The notes beneath the pieces were generated by a model. The model did not search any database. It was not told where the DNA came from and was given only the letters and a program-made list of their open reading frames with translations. A program made the position numbers and the translations under genes. A stretch of 41,641 nucleotides of DNA from Candidatus Komeilibacteria bacterium (lineage in GTDB: Bacteria; Patescibacteriota; Patescibacteriia; UBA1558; GWA2-36-10), in contig JABHZY010000023.1 of assembly GCA_018656065.1 (NCBI GenBank), positions 1-41,641 of the forward strand, written 5' to 3'. Positions 6,193-13,394 of the stretch are shown here, in pieces. Position 1 is the stretch's first letter. Each line of letters begins with the position of its first letter.

Positions 6193-6777
6193 ATGAGTCT
6201 CTATTCTCTAGGACAAATGTCCTGCCAAATTGAAGACCGTTCACCTAGCCTGATTATTACTCTGAAAGGAGCTTTTGACCAAGATGTATTTCCTTTTATT
6301 AGGCACATCACTGAAGTAGACCAAAATGTAATCCTGGGCATTCCTGAAAGGAGATTTAAAGGCTTCATCTTTGACCTTTCAGAGGTAAATAAAGTAGGGA
6401 GAGAACTCGAAATCTTCCTAACTGACCTGTGCCAAAGGTGTCGAACTCTCTATCAGGGCCGTGGCATTTTCTGTGGCATTTTCGGTAGTAATCGAAACTC
6501 CCTAGAATTCCTCCGTACTTTCGGATATGCCAACGGCATCTGGAGTAGTCGAGACATCGAGGGAGCTGAGCTCCTATGCCATGCCGATGTAGTAAGATGC
6601 ATCCGAAAAACGCCCTGTAGAGACTACACTGTTGGTGACCTATATGAATTCGACGTTCAGCAGGGACCTCCAACTATATGGGTCCAAAGAACTGGTCCAG
6701 ACATGGGCCTATGTGGTAGAACGACGATTCTACAGCCGGCGGAGCTTCTACACTATTTTGCTCCGGCGACACTCTGA
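6193..6777 (+). CDS. STAS-like domain protein, G+C-rich
   Basis: The start is ATG 6193, chosen because GGAGGTG (6181-6187) lies just upstream; the frame is open further left from 6142 without an SD. The 194-residue protein has a region (about 20-125) with the strand-helix order of STAS/anti-sigma-antagonist domains: ITLKGAFDQDVFPFI, then KGFIFDLSEVNKVGRELE, then a GIFCGIFGSN strand. The C-terminal 70 residues are Cys-containing and unrecognised. The usual phosphorylatable Ser after the DLS strand is not obvious. Composition, SD and terminator set it apart from its neighbours. The STAS assignment is tentative. Confidence 0.5.
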   Translation: MSLYSLGQMSCQIEDRSPSLIITLKGAFDQDVFPFIRHITEVDQNVILGIPERRFKGFIFDLSEVNKVGRELEIFLTDLCQRCRTLYQGRGIFCGIFGSNRNSLEFLRTFGYANGIWSSRDIEGAELLCHADVVRCIRKTPCRDYTVGDLYEFDVQQGPPTIWVQRTGPDMGLCGRTTILQPAELLHYFAPATL

Positions 6778-6816
6778 GGGGCGGTTTGTGCACACGCGAA
6801 CCGCCTCTTCCTTTTT
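6776..6816 (+). terminator. G+C-rich terminator overlapping the stop of the 6193 gene
   Basis: The arms GAGGGGCGGTT (6776-6786) and AACCGCCTC (6799-6807) pair with a small bulge and are followed by TCCTTTTT. The first arm shares bases with the TGA stop codon. Confidence 0.75.
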
Positions 6817-6842
6817 ACTAAAATATCTGTTAAATTAACTCT

Positions 6843-7745
6843 ATGGAAATTACATATCAAAAAGAAACTAAAGAACGCCTGGATAAATATTTGCTAGGTC
6901 ATTTAGATATTACCCGTAGTCAAATAAAAAAAGTTATTTTAGCTGGGCATGTTACTGTTAATAATCAGGCAGCCAGTGTCCATCATTGGCTACGTTCTGG
7001 CGACAAAATAAATTATAATCCCCAAGAGCAACCCAAAGAAACTGCTTTTGTAGCACTCCCTAAAGTTATAGCCAAAACCGATGAATTTGTAGTAGTGGAA
7101 AAACCCCATGGCCTACTATCTCACGCTACTGACAAAGGTGAGCTCAATACTCTGGCTGACTGGGTCATGCAAGAATTTCCTGAAGCTATTAAAATTGGTG
7201 ATGATCCTCAACGTCCATCTATTGTCCATAGACTAGATAAAGAAGTGTCAGGTCTAATGGTCATTCCGCTTACTCAAGATAGTTTTGATAATATTAAAAA
7301 ACAATTTCAAGATAGAACAATCAAAAAAGAATATACAGCTCTGGCTCACGGTCAAATGATTAATGGCCAAGGTGAAATAAATACTCCGCTAGAACGTGAC
7401 AAAAAAACTGGTCTAATGAAAGTACAGTCTAGTAAATTTACTGGCAAGCCCGCTCTGACTACCTATGAAGTAATCAAAAAACTCATTAATTATACTTTGG
7501 TCAAAGTCCAAATTAAAACTGGACGTATGCATCAAATCCGCGCGCACTTCTATTCTATTGGACACTCTATAGTTGGCGATAGACTTTATCAAACTAAAGA
7601 TCTACGTAAAAAGAAAAAAGTACTAGAGCAAAGAATATTTTTGCATTCTCACTTTTTAAAATTTAAAGACCTTGAGGGTAATTGGCAAGAATTTAATTCT
7701 CCTCTACCTCACATACTGCAAGAATTTTTAAATAAAGCAAAATAA
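6843..7745 (+). CDS. RluA-family 23S rRNA pseudouridine synthase (RluD-like)
   Basis: The 300-residue protein has an N-terminal S4 RNA-binding domain (about residues 10-60, RLDKYLLGHLDITRSQIKK) and a catalytic domain with the RluA motif HRLDKEVSGL near residue 129, where the Asp of RLD is the catalytic residue. A later GRMHQIRAHF motif is also typical. These enzymes isomerise uridines in large-subunit rRNA. The stop overlaps the gmk start by one base (TAATG). Length is normal. RluD is the closest named type, but site specificity cannot be read from sequence. Confidence 0.9.
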   Translation: MEITYQKETKERLDKYLLGHLDITRSQIKKVILAGHVTVNNQAASVHHWLRSGDKINYNPQEQPKETAFVALPKVIAKTDEFVVVEKPHGLLSHATDKGELNTLADWVMQEFPEAIKIGDDPQRPSIVHRLDKEVSGLMVIPLTQDSFDNIKKQFQDRTIKKEYTALAHGQMINGQGEINTPLERDKKTGLMKVQSSKFTGKPALTTYEVIKKLINYTLVKVQIKTGRMHQIRAHFYSIGHSIVGDRLYQTKDLRKKKKVLEQRIFLHSHFLKFKDLEGNWQEFNSPLPHILQEFLNKAK

Positions 7746-8299
7746 TGAAATCCGAAAAAATAATTGCAATCATAACTGGGCCTTCTGCTGTTGGCAAAAG
7801 CACTATTGCCAAAGAAGTTTTAAAGCGTTTAAAAAATTTCAAACCATCGACTACTTATACAACTAGACCAAAAAGAAAAGAAGCTGAAGATAAAATAATG
7901 TATAATATTTCTGAGGCCGAATTTAAAGAAAAAATAGATAACAATGAGTTTATTGAGTGGGCTCATTTCTATGGTAATTTTTATGGTAGTGATAAAAAAG
8001 CTGTAGAAGAAGGGCTGAAAACAAATAATATTTTGATGAATATAGATGTGGAGGGGGCTACAATCATAAAGAAAAAAATAGACAATAACGTCTCTATATT
8101 TATATTGCCAGGCAGCATAAAAAAAATAAAAGAACGCATGGATAAACGTAATATGCCTGAACCTATGAAAAAATTACGATTAAAAAGAGCAAAAGAAGAA
8201 ATTGATCAGGCTAGTAATTTCGATCATCAAATAATAAATTATGATGGAAAATTAGAGCAAACTGTTGATAAAGTGGTTAAAATATTAGAAAGATACTAA
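7745..8299 (+). CDS. gmk: Guanylate kinase
   Basis: The 184-residue protein phosphorylates GMP to GDP. The P-loop GPSAVGKST lies at residues 12-20, and the GMP-binding segment TTYTTRPKRKEAEDKIMYNI follows near 37-56. EFIEWAHFYGNFYGS and NILMNIDVEGA are family signatures, the latter carrying the Walker B Asp. It is slightly shorter than typical enzymes (about 190-210). It is coupled to the RluA-type synthase by a one-base overlap. The 8332 promoter downstream starts a new unit. Confidence 0.93.
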   Translation: MKSEKIIAIITGPSAVGKSTIAKEVLKRLKNFKPSTTYTTRPKRKEAEDKIMYNISEAEFKEKIDNNEFIEWAHFYGNFYGSDKKAVEEGLKTNNILMNIDVEGATIIKKKIDNNVSIFILPGSIKKIKERMDKRNMPEPMKKLRLKRAKEEIDQASNFDHQIINYDGKLEQTVDKVVKILERY

Positions 8300-8331
8300 A
8301 AAAACGCTATTTTACTATTTGACATTTTGGG

Positions 8332-8360
8332 TTGACAAAATAAGGCAAATCAGCTAGAAT
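8332..8360 (+). promoter_or_regulatory. Consensus promoter of rplS
   Basis: TTGACA (8332-8337), a 17-base spacer and TAGAAT (8355-8360). The start at about 8367 gives a 50-base leader before the rplS ATG at 8417. Confidence 0.75.
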
Positions 8361-8416
8361 AGACTAGTCATTTTAATACTAATGACTTTTTTTATAAGCA
8401 AATTAAGATAAAATGT

Positions 8417-8818
8417 ATGTCTGAAGATAAAAAGACAACTGAAAAAGAGGTTAAAAAACCTACTGAAAATAAAGAAGTAAAAGCTAAAAAAGCTGAAAAT
8501 ACTAAAACTCCAGACATAAAACCTGGTATGACTGTTCGTGTACACGAAACTATCAGAGAAAAAAATGCCAAAGGTGAAGAAAAAGAAAGAGTTCAGGTTT
8601 TTGAAGGTATTGTATTAGCTAAAAAACATAAGAAAGAAATTGGCGCCACTATTACTGTAAGAAAAGTATCTGGTGGAATTGGTGTAGAAAAAATATTTCC
8701 AATCAATTCACCACTTATTGGCAAAATAGAGGCTGTAAAACAAGCCAAAGTAAGTAGAGCCAAGCTTGGTTATCTAAGAGACTATAAGAAAAAACTCAAA
8801 GAAACTAAGATTGCATAA
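8417..8818 (+). CDS. rplS: 50S ribosomal protein L19
   Basis: The 133-residue protein contains the L19 core from about residue 33 (KPGMTVRVHETIREKNAKGE, then RVQVFEGIVLAKK and ISPLIGKIE-like sequence). L19 sits at the 30S-50S interface. The first 32 residues form a Lys/Glu-rich charged extension absent from standard L19 (about 115 residues). The TAA stop at 8816-8818 is followed with no gap by tRNA-Leu, so the mRNA and tRNA probably share a transcript that is cut at the tRNA 5' end. Confidence 0.93.
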   Translation: MSEDKKTTEKEVKKPTENKEVKAKKAENTKTPDIKPGMTVRVHETIREKNAKGEEKERVQVFEGIVLAKKHKKEIGATITVRKVSGGIGVEKIFPINSPLIGKIEAVKQAKVSRAKLGYLRDYKKKLKETKIA

Positions 8819-8908
8819 GCGGGCGTGGTGGAATTGGTAGACACGCAAGGTTGAGGGCCTTGTCCTGATTTTTTTGGGGTGGAGGTTCAAATCCTCTCGC
8901 CCGCACCA
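8819..8908 (+). tRNA. tRNA-Leu (GAG)
   Basis: A 90-nt class II tRNA with a long variable arm, acceptor GCGGGCG pairing CGCCCGC, and encoded CCA. The loop TTGAGGG gives anticodon GAG. It starts at the base after the rplS stop codon. Confidence 0.93.
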
Positions 8909-8988
8909 AACTTCGACAAGCTCAGCTTGGAGAAGATTGTCTTGAGCGAAATCCTGAGTTTATCAAAGGATGAGTCGAAAGACATTCG
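8909..8988 (+). repeat. Dispersed CTTCGAC-type repeat, degenerate double copy
   Basis: CTTCGACAAGCTCAG (8911-8925) matches the core seen at 9301, 18039 and 40987. A second, eroded copy (AATCCTGAGTTTATCAAAGG, about 8950-8969) follows in the other orientation. No ORF covers it. It fills the gap between tRNA-Leu and tRNA-Ala. Confidence 0.6.
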
Positions 8989-9006
8989 TTCATAATTATA
9001 TTTCAT

Positions 9007-9083
9007 GGGCCCGTAGCTCAGCTGGCTAGAGCACCTCATTTGCACTGAGGAGGTCGCAGGTTCGATCCCTGTCGGGTCCACCA
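9007..9083 (+). tRNA. tRNA-Ala (TGC)
   Basis: A 77-nt cloverleaf with acceptor GGGCCCG pairing CGGGTCC and encoded CCA. The loop TTTGCAC gives anticodon TGC. Confidence 0.95.
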
Positions 9084-9130
9084 TTCGATTCCGTTCTACT
9101 TCGTAGAACTTCACTCATGGTCTTCGACCA
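9084..9130 (+). repeat. tRNA-trailing 47-bp repeat, copy 1
   Basis: It starts at the base after the tRNA-Ala CCA and is identical to 9229-9275. It contains a hairpin (GTTCTAC, loop TTC, GTAGAAC) and ends in GGTCTTCGACC, a second small hairpin. Confidence 0.9.
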
Positions 9131-9151
9131 AAAAATACAATTTAATTTTTC

Positions 9152-9228
9152 GGGCGCTTAGCTCAGCTGGCTAGAGCATCTCGTTTACACCGAGAGGGTC
9201 GGGGGTTCGAGTCCCTCAGCGCCCACCA
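9152..9228 (+). tRNA. tRNA-Val (TAC)
   Basis: A 77-nt cloverleaf with acceptor GGGCGCT pairing AGCGCCC and encoded CCA. The loop TTTACAC gives anticodon TAC. Confidence 0.95.
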
Positions 9229-9275
9229 TTCGATTCCGTTCTACTTCGTAGAACTTCACTCATGGTCTTCGACCA
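9229..9275 (+). repeat. tRNA-trailing 47-bp repeat, copy 2
   Basis: A perfect direct repeat of 9084-9130, again beginning at the first base after a tRNA CCA (tRNA-Val). Confidence 0.9.
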
Positions 9276-9300
9276 CACAAAATATAAATCAAAGTATAGC

Positions 9301-9330
9301 ATCGAATGTCCTGAGCTTGTCGAAGGACTT
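9301..9330 (-). repeat. Dispersed CTTCGAC-type repeat
   Basis: Read on the minus strand it gives CCTTCGACAAGCTCAGGACA followed by TTCGAT, nearly identical in its core to the copies at 40987 and 18039. Confidence 0.7.
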
Positions 9331-9349
9331 AAAATCTAAAATTATAATC

Positions 9350-9378
9350 TTGTCCACAAGGTTATTTTTTGTTAAGCT
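9350..9378 (+). promoter_or_regulatory. Promoter of the FAD oxidoreductase gene
   Basis: TTGTCC (9350-9355), a 17-base spacer and TAAGCT (9373-9378) with extended -10 TG. The predicted start is only a few bases before the ATG at 9388, so the mRNA would be almost leaderless. Confidence 0.45.
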
Positions 9379-9387
9379 AAGGTTATT

Positions 9388-10677
9388 ATGAAAAAAACAA
9401 TTTTAATTATTCTCATATCACTAGCTATCATCTTTAGCTTAGCTTTTTATATGTCTTCTCAAGATGACGAAACTAAAATAATAAACGAAATTCCTAAAGA
9501 AGATGCTCAATACGATATAGTAATAGTTGGTGCTGGTTTATCAGGTCTATCCTCTGCTTATAATCTAAATGATTATAATGTTTTAATCTTAGAAAAAGAA
9601 AATCGTGCCGGTGGTAGAGTATTAACTAAAACTCAAGAAGATATAAATTATGATATGGGGGCTATCTTTGCCTATCCAGATTATATAGTACCTTTTGCTA
9701 TAGAATCCTCTGAATTAATAAAAGAGTCTGGTCCACTAGGCTTATATTATAATGATAAATTATATTTTTGTGATAGTGTAATAAATTGTATTTCTCAAAC
9801 TAATGCCATGCCTAATAATGACTATTCACTTAAATCTATATTATCTTCAAATGAATCACGAGATATTTTAAATGCTTTTTTCCAAACCATCCATCCTGGA
9901 GAAATTGAAGATTATATTACAGAACGACAAGAAGATGCTTTAGTAAAATATGAAAATACGCGCTATCTAAAAGGTAATACTGAATTAGTAGAGGCTTATC
10001 AAAATAATATAAATGCTGAACTACAATTTAATTCTACCGTCACCTCTGTAGAAGATCTAGGTGATAAAGTAAAAATAACTTACACTCAAAATGATGTCGA
10101 GCGGGTTATTTTTACTAAAAGCGCTATTGTCACTACACCATCTTATATTGCTAAAAAAATTATAAATAATATAAGCCAAGCTAGCCAAGAGTTTTTAGAT
10201 AATATCAAATATGCTGAGATGACTGTAGTAGCTATTGGTTTAAAAAATAATAATTTAGAAAATTTTTCTTACCTCATCACTCCTCAAATGACAACTAGCG
10301 CTATAGTAAATAATTATAATGATGAAAAAAATATAAATATATTATTAGCTTATATTGCTGATAAAAATTCTAAAGATTTAACTAATAAAACTGATCTTGA
10401 AATAACAAACGAAGTAATAGAAATATTACAAACTACCCTAAATATAAGAGAAAACGATGTTTTATTTACTGATTTAGTCACTTGGCCACAAACCAGCGCT
10501 GTAATATCTGAACAAATGCTAAAAGATATTCCAGGCAACTACAATCAAGCCTCTACTAGAATATTTTTAGCCGGAGATTATACAGATTTAAGTTCAAACT
10601 TTCCTTATGGTATGAGCTCAGCTATAAAGTCTGGTGAAAACGTCAGTAAAAAAATAATCGAGTTTCTAAAAAAATAA
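9388..10677 (+). CDS. Membrane-anchored FAD-dependent amine oxidase-family protein
   Basis: The 429-residue protein begins with a hydrophobic anchor (residues 4-22), then a Rossmann FAD-binding motif (YDIVIVGAGLSGLSSAY, about 42-58) and the RAGGR motif near 76, both typical of flavin amine oxidases and related oxidoreductases. The C-terminal FAD contact IFLAGDYTD followed by NFPYGMSSAIKSG is also present. The anchor suggests the enzyme acts outside the membrane. The substrate is unknown; amine oxidase, desaturase-like and protoporphyrinogen-oxidase-like activities share this fold. It has its own promoter and terminator, so it looks monocistronic. Confidence 0.82.
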   Translation: MKKTILIILISLAIIFSLAFYMSSQDDETKIINEIPKEDAQYDIVIVGAGLSGLSSAYNLNDYNVLILEKENRAGGRVLTKTQEDINYDMGAIFAYPDYIVPFAIESSELIKESGPLGLYYNDKLYFCDSVINCISQTNAMPNNDYSLKSILSSNESRDILNAFFQTIHPGEIEDYITERQEDALVKYENTRYLKGNTELVEAYQNNINAELQFNSTVTSVEDLGDKVKITYTQNDVERVIFTKSAIVTTPSYIAKKIINNISQASQEFLDNIKYAEMTVVAIGLKNNNLENFSYLITPQMTTSAIVNNYNDEKNINILLAYIADKNSKDLTNKTDLEITNEVIEILQTTLNIRENDVLFTDLVTWPQTSAVISEQMLKDIPGNYNQASTRIFLAGDYTDLSSNFPYGMSSAIKSGENVSKKIIEFLKK

Positions 10678-10696
10678 TTTAAATTAAAAATATACT

Positions 10697-10737
10697 AATC
10701 ATCTAATAAAAAATTACTATTAGATGATTTTTTATTT
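10697..10737 (+). terminator. Terminator of the FAD oxidoreductase gene
   Basis: A perfect 12-base stem, AATCATCTAATA (10697-10708) with TATTAGATGATT (10718-10729), followed by a T run. Confidence 0.8.
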
Positions 10738-10816
10738 AAAAATTTTCTAAAAATACCCGCATCGTTGCAAGACGTGAAAAATTTTGACAAAAACTATTCT
10801 ATTGTTTTTAAAATTA

Positions 10817-10825
10817 TGGTATAAT
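10817..10825 (+). promoter_or_regulatory. Extended -10 promoter
   Basis: TGG then TATAAT (10820-10825). A TTGACA at 10784-10789 is too far upstream to be its -35. The leader to the ATG at 10857 is about 25 bases. Confidence 0.5.
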
Positions 10826-10856
10826 AAAAGTTGTTATAAAACTTAATTTGTTGCTT

Positions 10857-11117
10857 ATGAGTATTGGAAATTTTATTGTCGGACTTTTAATCGCCGGCAT
10901 CGGTTATTTATTAGTTTGGAAATCAAATTGGCTATTGAATAACTTTGGTCGAATTGGTTGGGCGGAAGCTCACCTAGGCACAGAAGGTGGCAGTAGACTA
11001 ATGTACAAACTAATTGGATCTATAATAATTATAGCAGGCTTTTTACATGCAACTAATTTAGGAGGAATCTTTATTAGATGGATTGCTAGTAGTATTTTTG
11101 GAGCAGATATAGCCTAA
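10857..11117 (+). CDS. Small two-helix membrane protein (86 aa)
   Basis: The start chosen is ATG 10857; a TTG at 10848 in frame is the alternative. The 86-residue protein has two hydrophobic helices (about 5-20 and 52-70) separated by a polar loop with WAEAHLGTEGGSRLMYKLIG. It is reminiscent of small integral membrane proteins common in Parcubacteria, but I do not recognise a named family. It lies 60 bases upstream of the lysine-rich gene; whether they are co-transcribed is unclear. Confidence 0.65.
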   Translation: MSIGNFIVGLLIAGIGYLLVWKSNWLLNNFGRIGWAEAHLGTEGGSRLMYKLIGSIIIIAGFLHATNLGGIFIRWIASSIFGADIA

Positions 11118-11178
11118 AACAAAAATAAAAGTCAAATATTTAGCATAAAATCCAAAAAAGAAAGGAGGTGAAAGTACA

Positions 11179-11490
11179 GTGAAAAAGAAAAAGAAAGTAA
11201 CTAAAAAGAAGGTAGTGAAGAAAAAAGTAACTAAGAGAAAAGTTGCTAAAAAAAAGGTTGCTAAAAAGAAAGTAACTAAGAGAAAAGTTGCTAAAAAGAA
11301 AGTAGCCAAGAAAAAAACTACTAAAAAGAAGGTAGTGAAGAAAAGAAAACCTGCCAAAAAGAAAAAAGTAGTTAAAAAGAAAAAGGTTGCTAAAAAGAAA
11401 GTAGCCAAGAAAAAAACTACTAAAAAGAAGGTAGTGAAGAAAAGAAAACCTGCCAAAAAGAAAAAAGTAGTTCGTAGGAAGAAAAAATAA
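11179..11490 (+). CDS. Lysine-rich histone H1-like repeat protein
   Basis: A GTG start at 11179 follows a strong SD (GGAGGTG, 11164-11170), one of few in the A+T-rich part of the window. The 103 residues are almost only Lys, Val, Ala, Thr and Arg, in units such as KKVAKKKTTKKKVVKKRKPA. Such tails bind nucleic acid by charge, as in bacterial H1/Hc-like and AlgP-like proteins. A 99-bp tandem duplication (87 bp identical, 11287-11373 and 11386-11472) makes up much of the gene, so length may vary between strains. The frame is intact and ends in a basic RRKKK tail. Nucleoid or RNA binding is inferred from composition. Confidence 0.75.
   Translation: MKKKKKVTKKKVVKKKVTKRKVAKKKVAKKKVTKRKVAKKKVAKKKTTKKKVVKKRKPAKKKKVVKKKKVAKKKVAKKKTTKKKVVKKRKPAKKKKVVRRKKK
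11287..11472 (+). repeat. Tandem repeat inside the lysine-rich gene
   Basis: Two copies of 87 identical bases (11287-11373, 11386-11472) have a period of 99 bases, or 33 codons, so frame is kept. Confidence 0.85.
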
Positions 11491-11505
11491 AAATTTCTCA
11501 AACTA

Positions 11506-11547
11506 AAAACCCATTTACATCCAGTGGAGTAAGCGGGTTTTTATTTT
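11506..11547. terminator. Bidirectional terminator between convergent genes
   Basis: AAAACCC (11506-11512) pairs with GGGTTTT (11535-11541), with a T run to the right and an A run to the left. It serves the lysine-rich gene and the endQ operon. Confidence 0.6.
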
Positions 11548-11550
11548 ATC

Positions 11551-12816
11551 TTAAAATAATTTTGTTTGTTTGTTTAGTTTAGCCTCTTGTCTCTCTTTAT
11601 CAGAAAATATTTCTACCTTACCATATTCTCCATCAAAGCCAGGAATTAACTTTATTTTATTCTGACGCATTTTTATTATGCCTTCTGCTAAAATATCTGG
11701 CATTATTTTCTTAAGCTCCAGTTCTGATAAATCTAGTAAAACATTAAATTCATTATCGGCTTGTTTAATAATATCTAAAAATAAATTTTGTACTCGTTTA
11801 CTTTGTTTTCTCATGCCAAAATAATCAGCAATGATATTTGGTAATGGGACTATGCTTTTATATGGAATGTGTTTAGTTTTATCTAGGTCTTTTTCGCTTA
11901 TATTAGCCAATTTATCTACCTGAGTTAAAACGCCAATAGTCAGTGGTTTTTTACATTTTGGACAAAGATTTTTTAATTTTTGACTTTCTTTAGGAGTACA
12001 AGAAAATTTACAATCACGATGCCCATCTACATGATACATACCCTCCTCTGGATAAAATTCTATAGTATACAAAAATCTTTTTTTATCTTTAGTAGCTATA
12101 ATATCTATAATTTCATTATAAGTTCGTTCTCTTAATTCCATAACATTAGCCTCCCGACCAATCTGAGGACCACTATGAGCATCTGAATTAGAGACCAAAG
12201 TAATATCATCAAGTTTAGACAAGCGCCAATTCATAATTGGATCAGATGATAAACCGGTTTCAATAGCTTTAATATGCGGTGTTAATTCTTCAAAACATTC
12301 TTCTAATGAATCAAAGCCAGATTTAGAGCCAAAGACAGCGAACCAAGGTGTCCAAGCATGAGCTGGAATCATCATAGCTCGTTTATCAGCTTCTAACATA
12401 AATTTTAAAACCTGCTTAGCACTCATGCCAAGTATTGGCCGACCATCACTAGCTAATTTTGCGCCCGCATCTTCCAAAAGTTTATTAAATTTACCAGCCG
12501 CCTCTAAATTTGGCATTAAAATACAAAGATGTACTCGTCTAGTCTTATCATTTTGTCTATAAATACAAGAAATCTCAGTAGAAATTATAAATCTAACTTT
12601 AGAATCTAGATTTTTTAATTTATATAATCCAGAATTATTATCTTCTTCTAAATTTTTCTTTAGATTTTCATACCAACGAGGATGAGTAAAATCAGCACAA
12701 GATATAATATCTACACCTTTAATTTCTGCCCACTCTACCATTACATCTAATTCAAAAAACTTAGAAGTAGCTCGAGCATATTTAGAATGGATATGAAAAT
12801 CTATTATTTGCCTCAT
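11551..12816 (-). CDS. Endonuclease Q (PHP-domain DNA repair nuclease)
   Basis: The 421-residue protein is an EndoQ-family nuclease. The N-terminal PHP metal site (DFHIHSKY, residues 6-13), SCADFTHP near 39, and VSNSDAHSG near 213 supply metal ligands. A zinc ribbon (CKFSC, then CPKCKK, about 272-294) follows. EndoQ cuts DNA 5' of deaminated bases (uracil, hypoxanthine) and abasic sites; it is known from Thermococcales and a limited set of bacteria. It starts directly against the stop of the Nudix gene, so the two form an operon. Length matches the family. Confidence 0.87.
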   Translation of the reverse strand: MRQIIDFHIHSKYARATSKFFELDVMVEWAEIKGVDIISCADFTHPRWYENLKKNLEEDNNSGLYKLKNLDSKVRFIISTEISCIYRQNDKTRRVHLCILMPNLEAAGKFNKLLEDAGAKLASDGRPILGMSAKQVLKFMLEADKRAMMIPAHAWTPWFAVFGSKSGFDSLEECFEELTPHIKAIETGLSSDPIMNWRLSKLDDITLVSNSDAHSGPQIGREANVMELRERTYNEIIDIIATKDKKRFLYTIEFYPEEGMYHVDGHRDCKFSCTPKESQKLKNLCPKCKKPLTIGVLTQVDKLANISEKDLDKTKHIPYKSIVPLPNIIADYFGMRKQSKRVQNLFLDIIKQADNEFNVLLDLSELELKKIMPDILAEGIIKMRQNKIKLIPGFDGEYGKVEIFSDKERQEAKLNKQTKLF

Positions 12817-13311
12817 CTATTTATTGAATAATTTAAAATAATGTGGAAAATTAGGCGTAAAAAAATTAATATCTTGCACTAGTTTTTCTTCTATTTCTTG
12901 TTTAGTAAACCAACGAACTTCAACTACTTCTGCCTGTTGAATAATAAAATCGCTAGCTGAGGCATCAACTACAGCTCCATACCATTGCGTCCAGTGATTA
13001 TAATAATTTAGATTAAGTTCTTTGGGGCCTTTTTTAAAATCAACACCTACCAAACCTATTTCTTCTTCAGCCTCTTTTATTATATTATCATTATAGGTTT
13101 CACCTTTTTCTATTGTTCCGGCTGCGGCTGGTCCCCATTTACCAGGATGATGTGTTCTATTATGAGCTCGCTGAGCTAAAAGTATGGCTCCTTTGGAATT
13201 AGTGAGCCACAAAGCAGACACTCGATAAATATCTTCTGTCTGTAAATCTTTACGACTTTTATAGCCAATTATTTTATCGTCCTTATCAACGATTATTGTT
13301 TGCTCTGACAT
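12817..13311 (-). CDS. Nudix hydrolase, IPP-isomerase-like subgroup
   Basis: The 164-residue protein has a Nudix box (GTIEKGETYNDNIIKEAEEE, followed by IGL) at about residues 62-84, with Lys in place of the usual Arg of REU. The N-terminal strand IIGYKSRKDL and a second AQRAHNRTHHPGKWGPAAAG stretch resemble the isopentenyl-diphosphate isomerase/YfcD group. YfcD-type enzymes hydrolyse nucleotide or diphosphate substrates, and the substrate cannot be fixed here. It is first in an operon with EndoQ (no gap), so nucleotide-pool cleaning linked to deamination repair is possible but inferred. Confidence 0.8.
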   Translation of the reverse strand: MSEQTIIVDKDDKIIGYKSRKDLQTEDIYRVSALWLTNSKGAILLAQRAHNRTHHPGKWGPAAAGTIEKGETYNDNIIKEAEEEIGLVGVDFKKGPKELNLNYYNHWTQWYGAVVDASASDFIIQQAEVVEVRWFTKQEIEEKLVQDINFFTPNFPHYFKLFNK

Positions 13312-13344
13312 AAAATTATTTTAACAAACATTAGTTTTTTAAGC

Positions 13345-13392
13345 AAAAAGAAAGCGCCCTCCCCGGTCGGAACCGAAGAAGGACGCACGCTT
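13345..13392 (-). terminator. G+C-rich terminator of the UbiA-like gene
   Basis: On the minus strand an imperfect G+C stem (outer AGCG/CGCT, inner CGGT/ACCG) is followed by CTTTTTG. It lies just after the stop of the UbiA-like gene. Confidence 0.6.
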
Positions 13393-13394
13393 GT

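Noticed and set aside
8887-9114. Minus-strand frame containing a GIEPATSSVQ-like peptide
   Set aside because: This is the well-known artefact of translating the antisense of tRNA genes; it covers tRNA-Ala. Frames at 40771-40953 and 40895-41107 are the same artefact.
11179-11490. CRISPR-like array because of short repeats
   Set aside because: The repeats are coding, in frame and lack unique spacers. No CRISPR array or cas gene is seen anywhere in the window.
11058-11501. 147-residue Phe/Leu-rich minus-strand frame
   Set aside because: It is the exact antisense of the lysine-rich repeat gene; the Phe/Leu pattern is the complement of AAA/AAG codons, and the sense frame has an SD.
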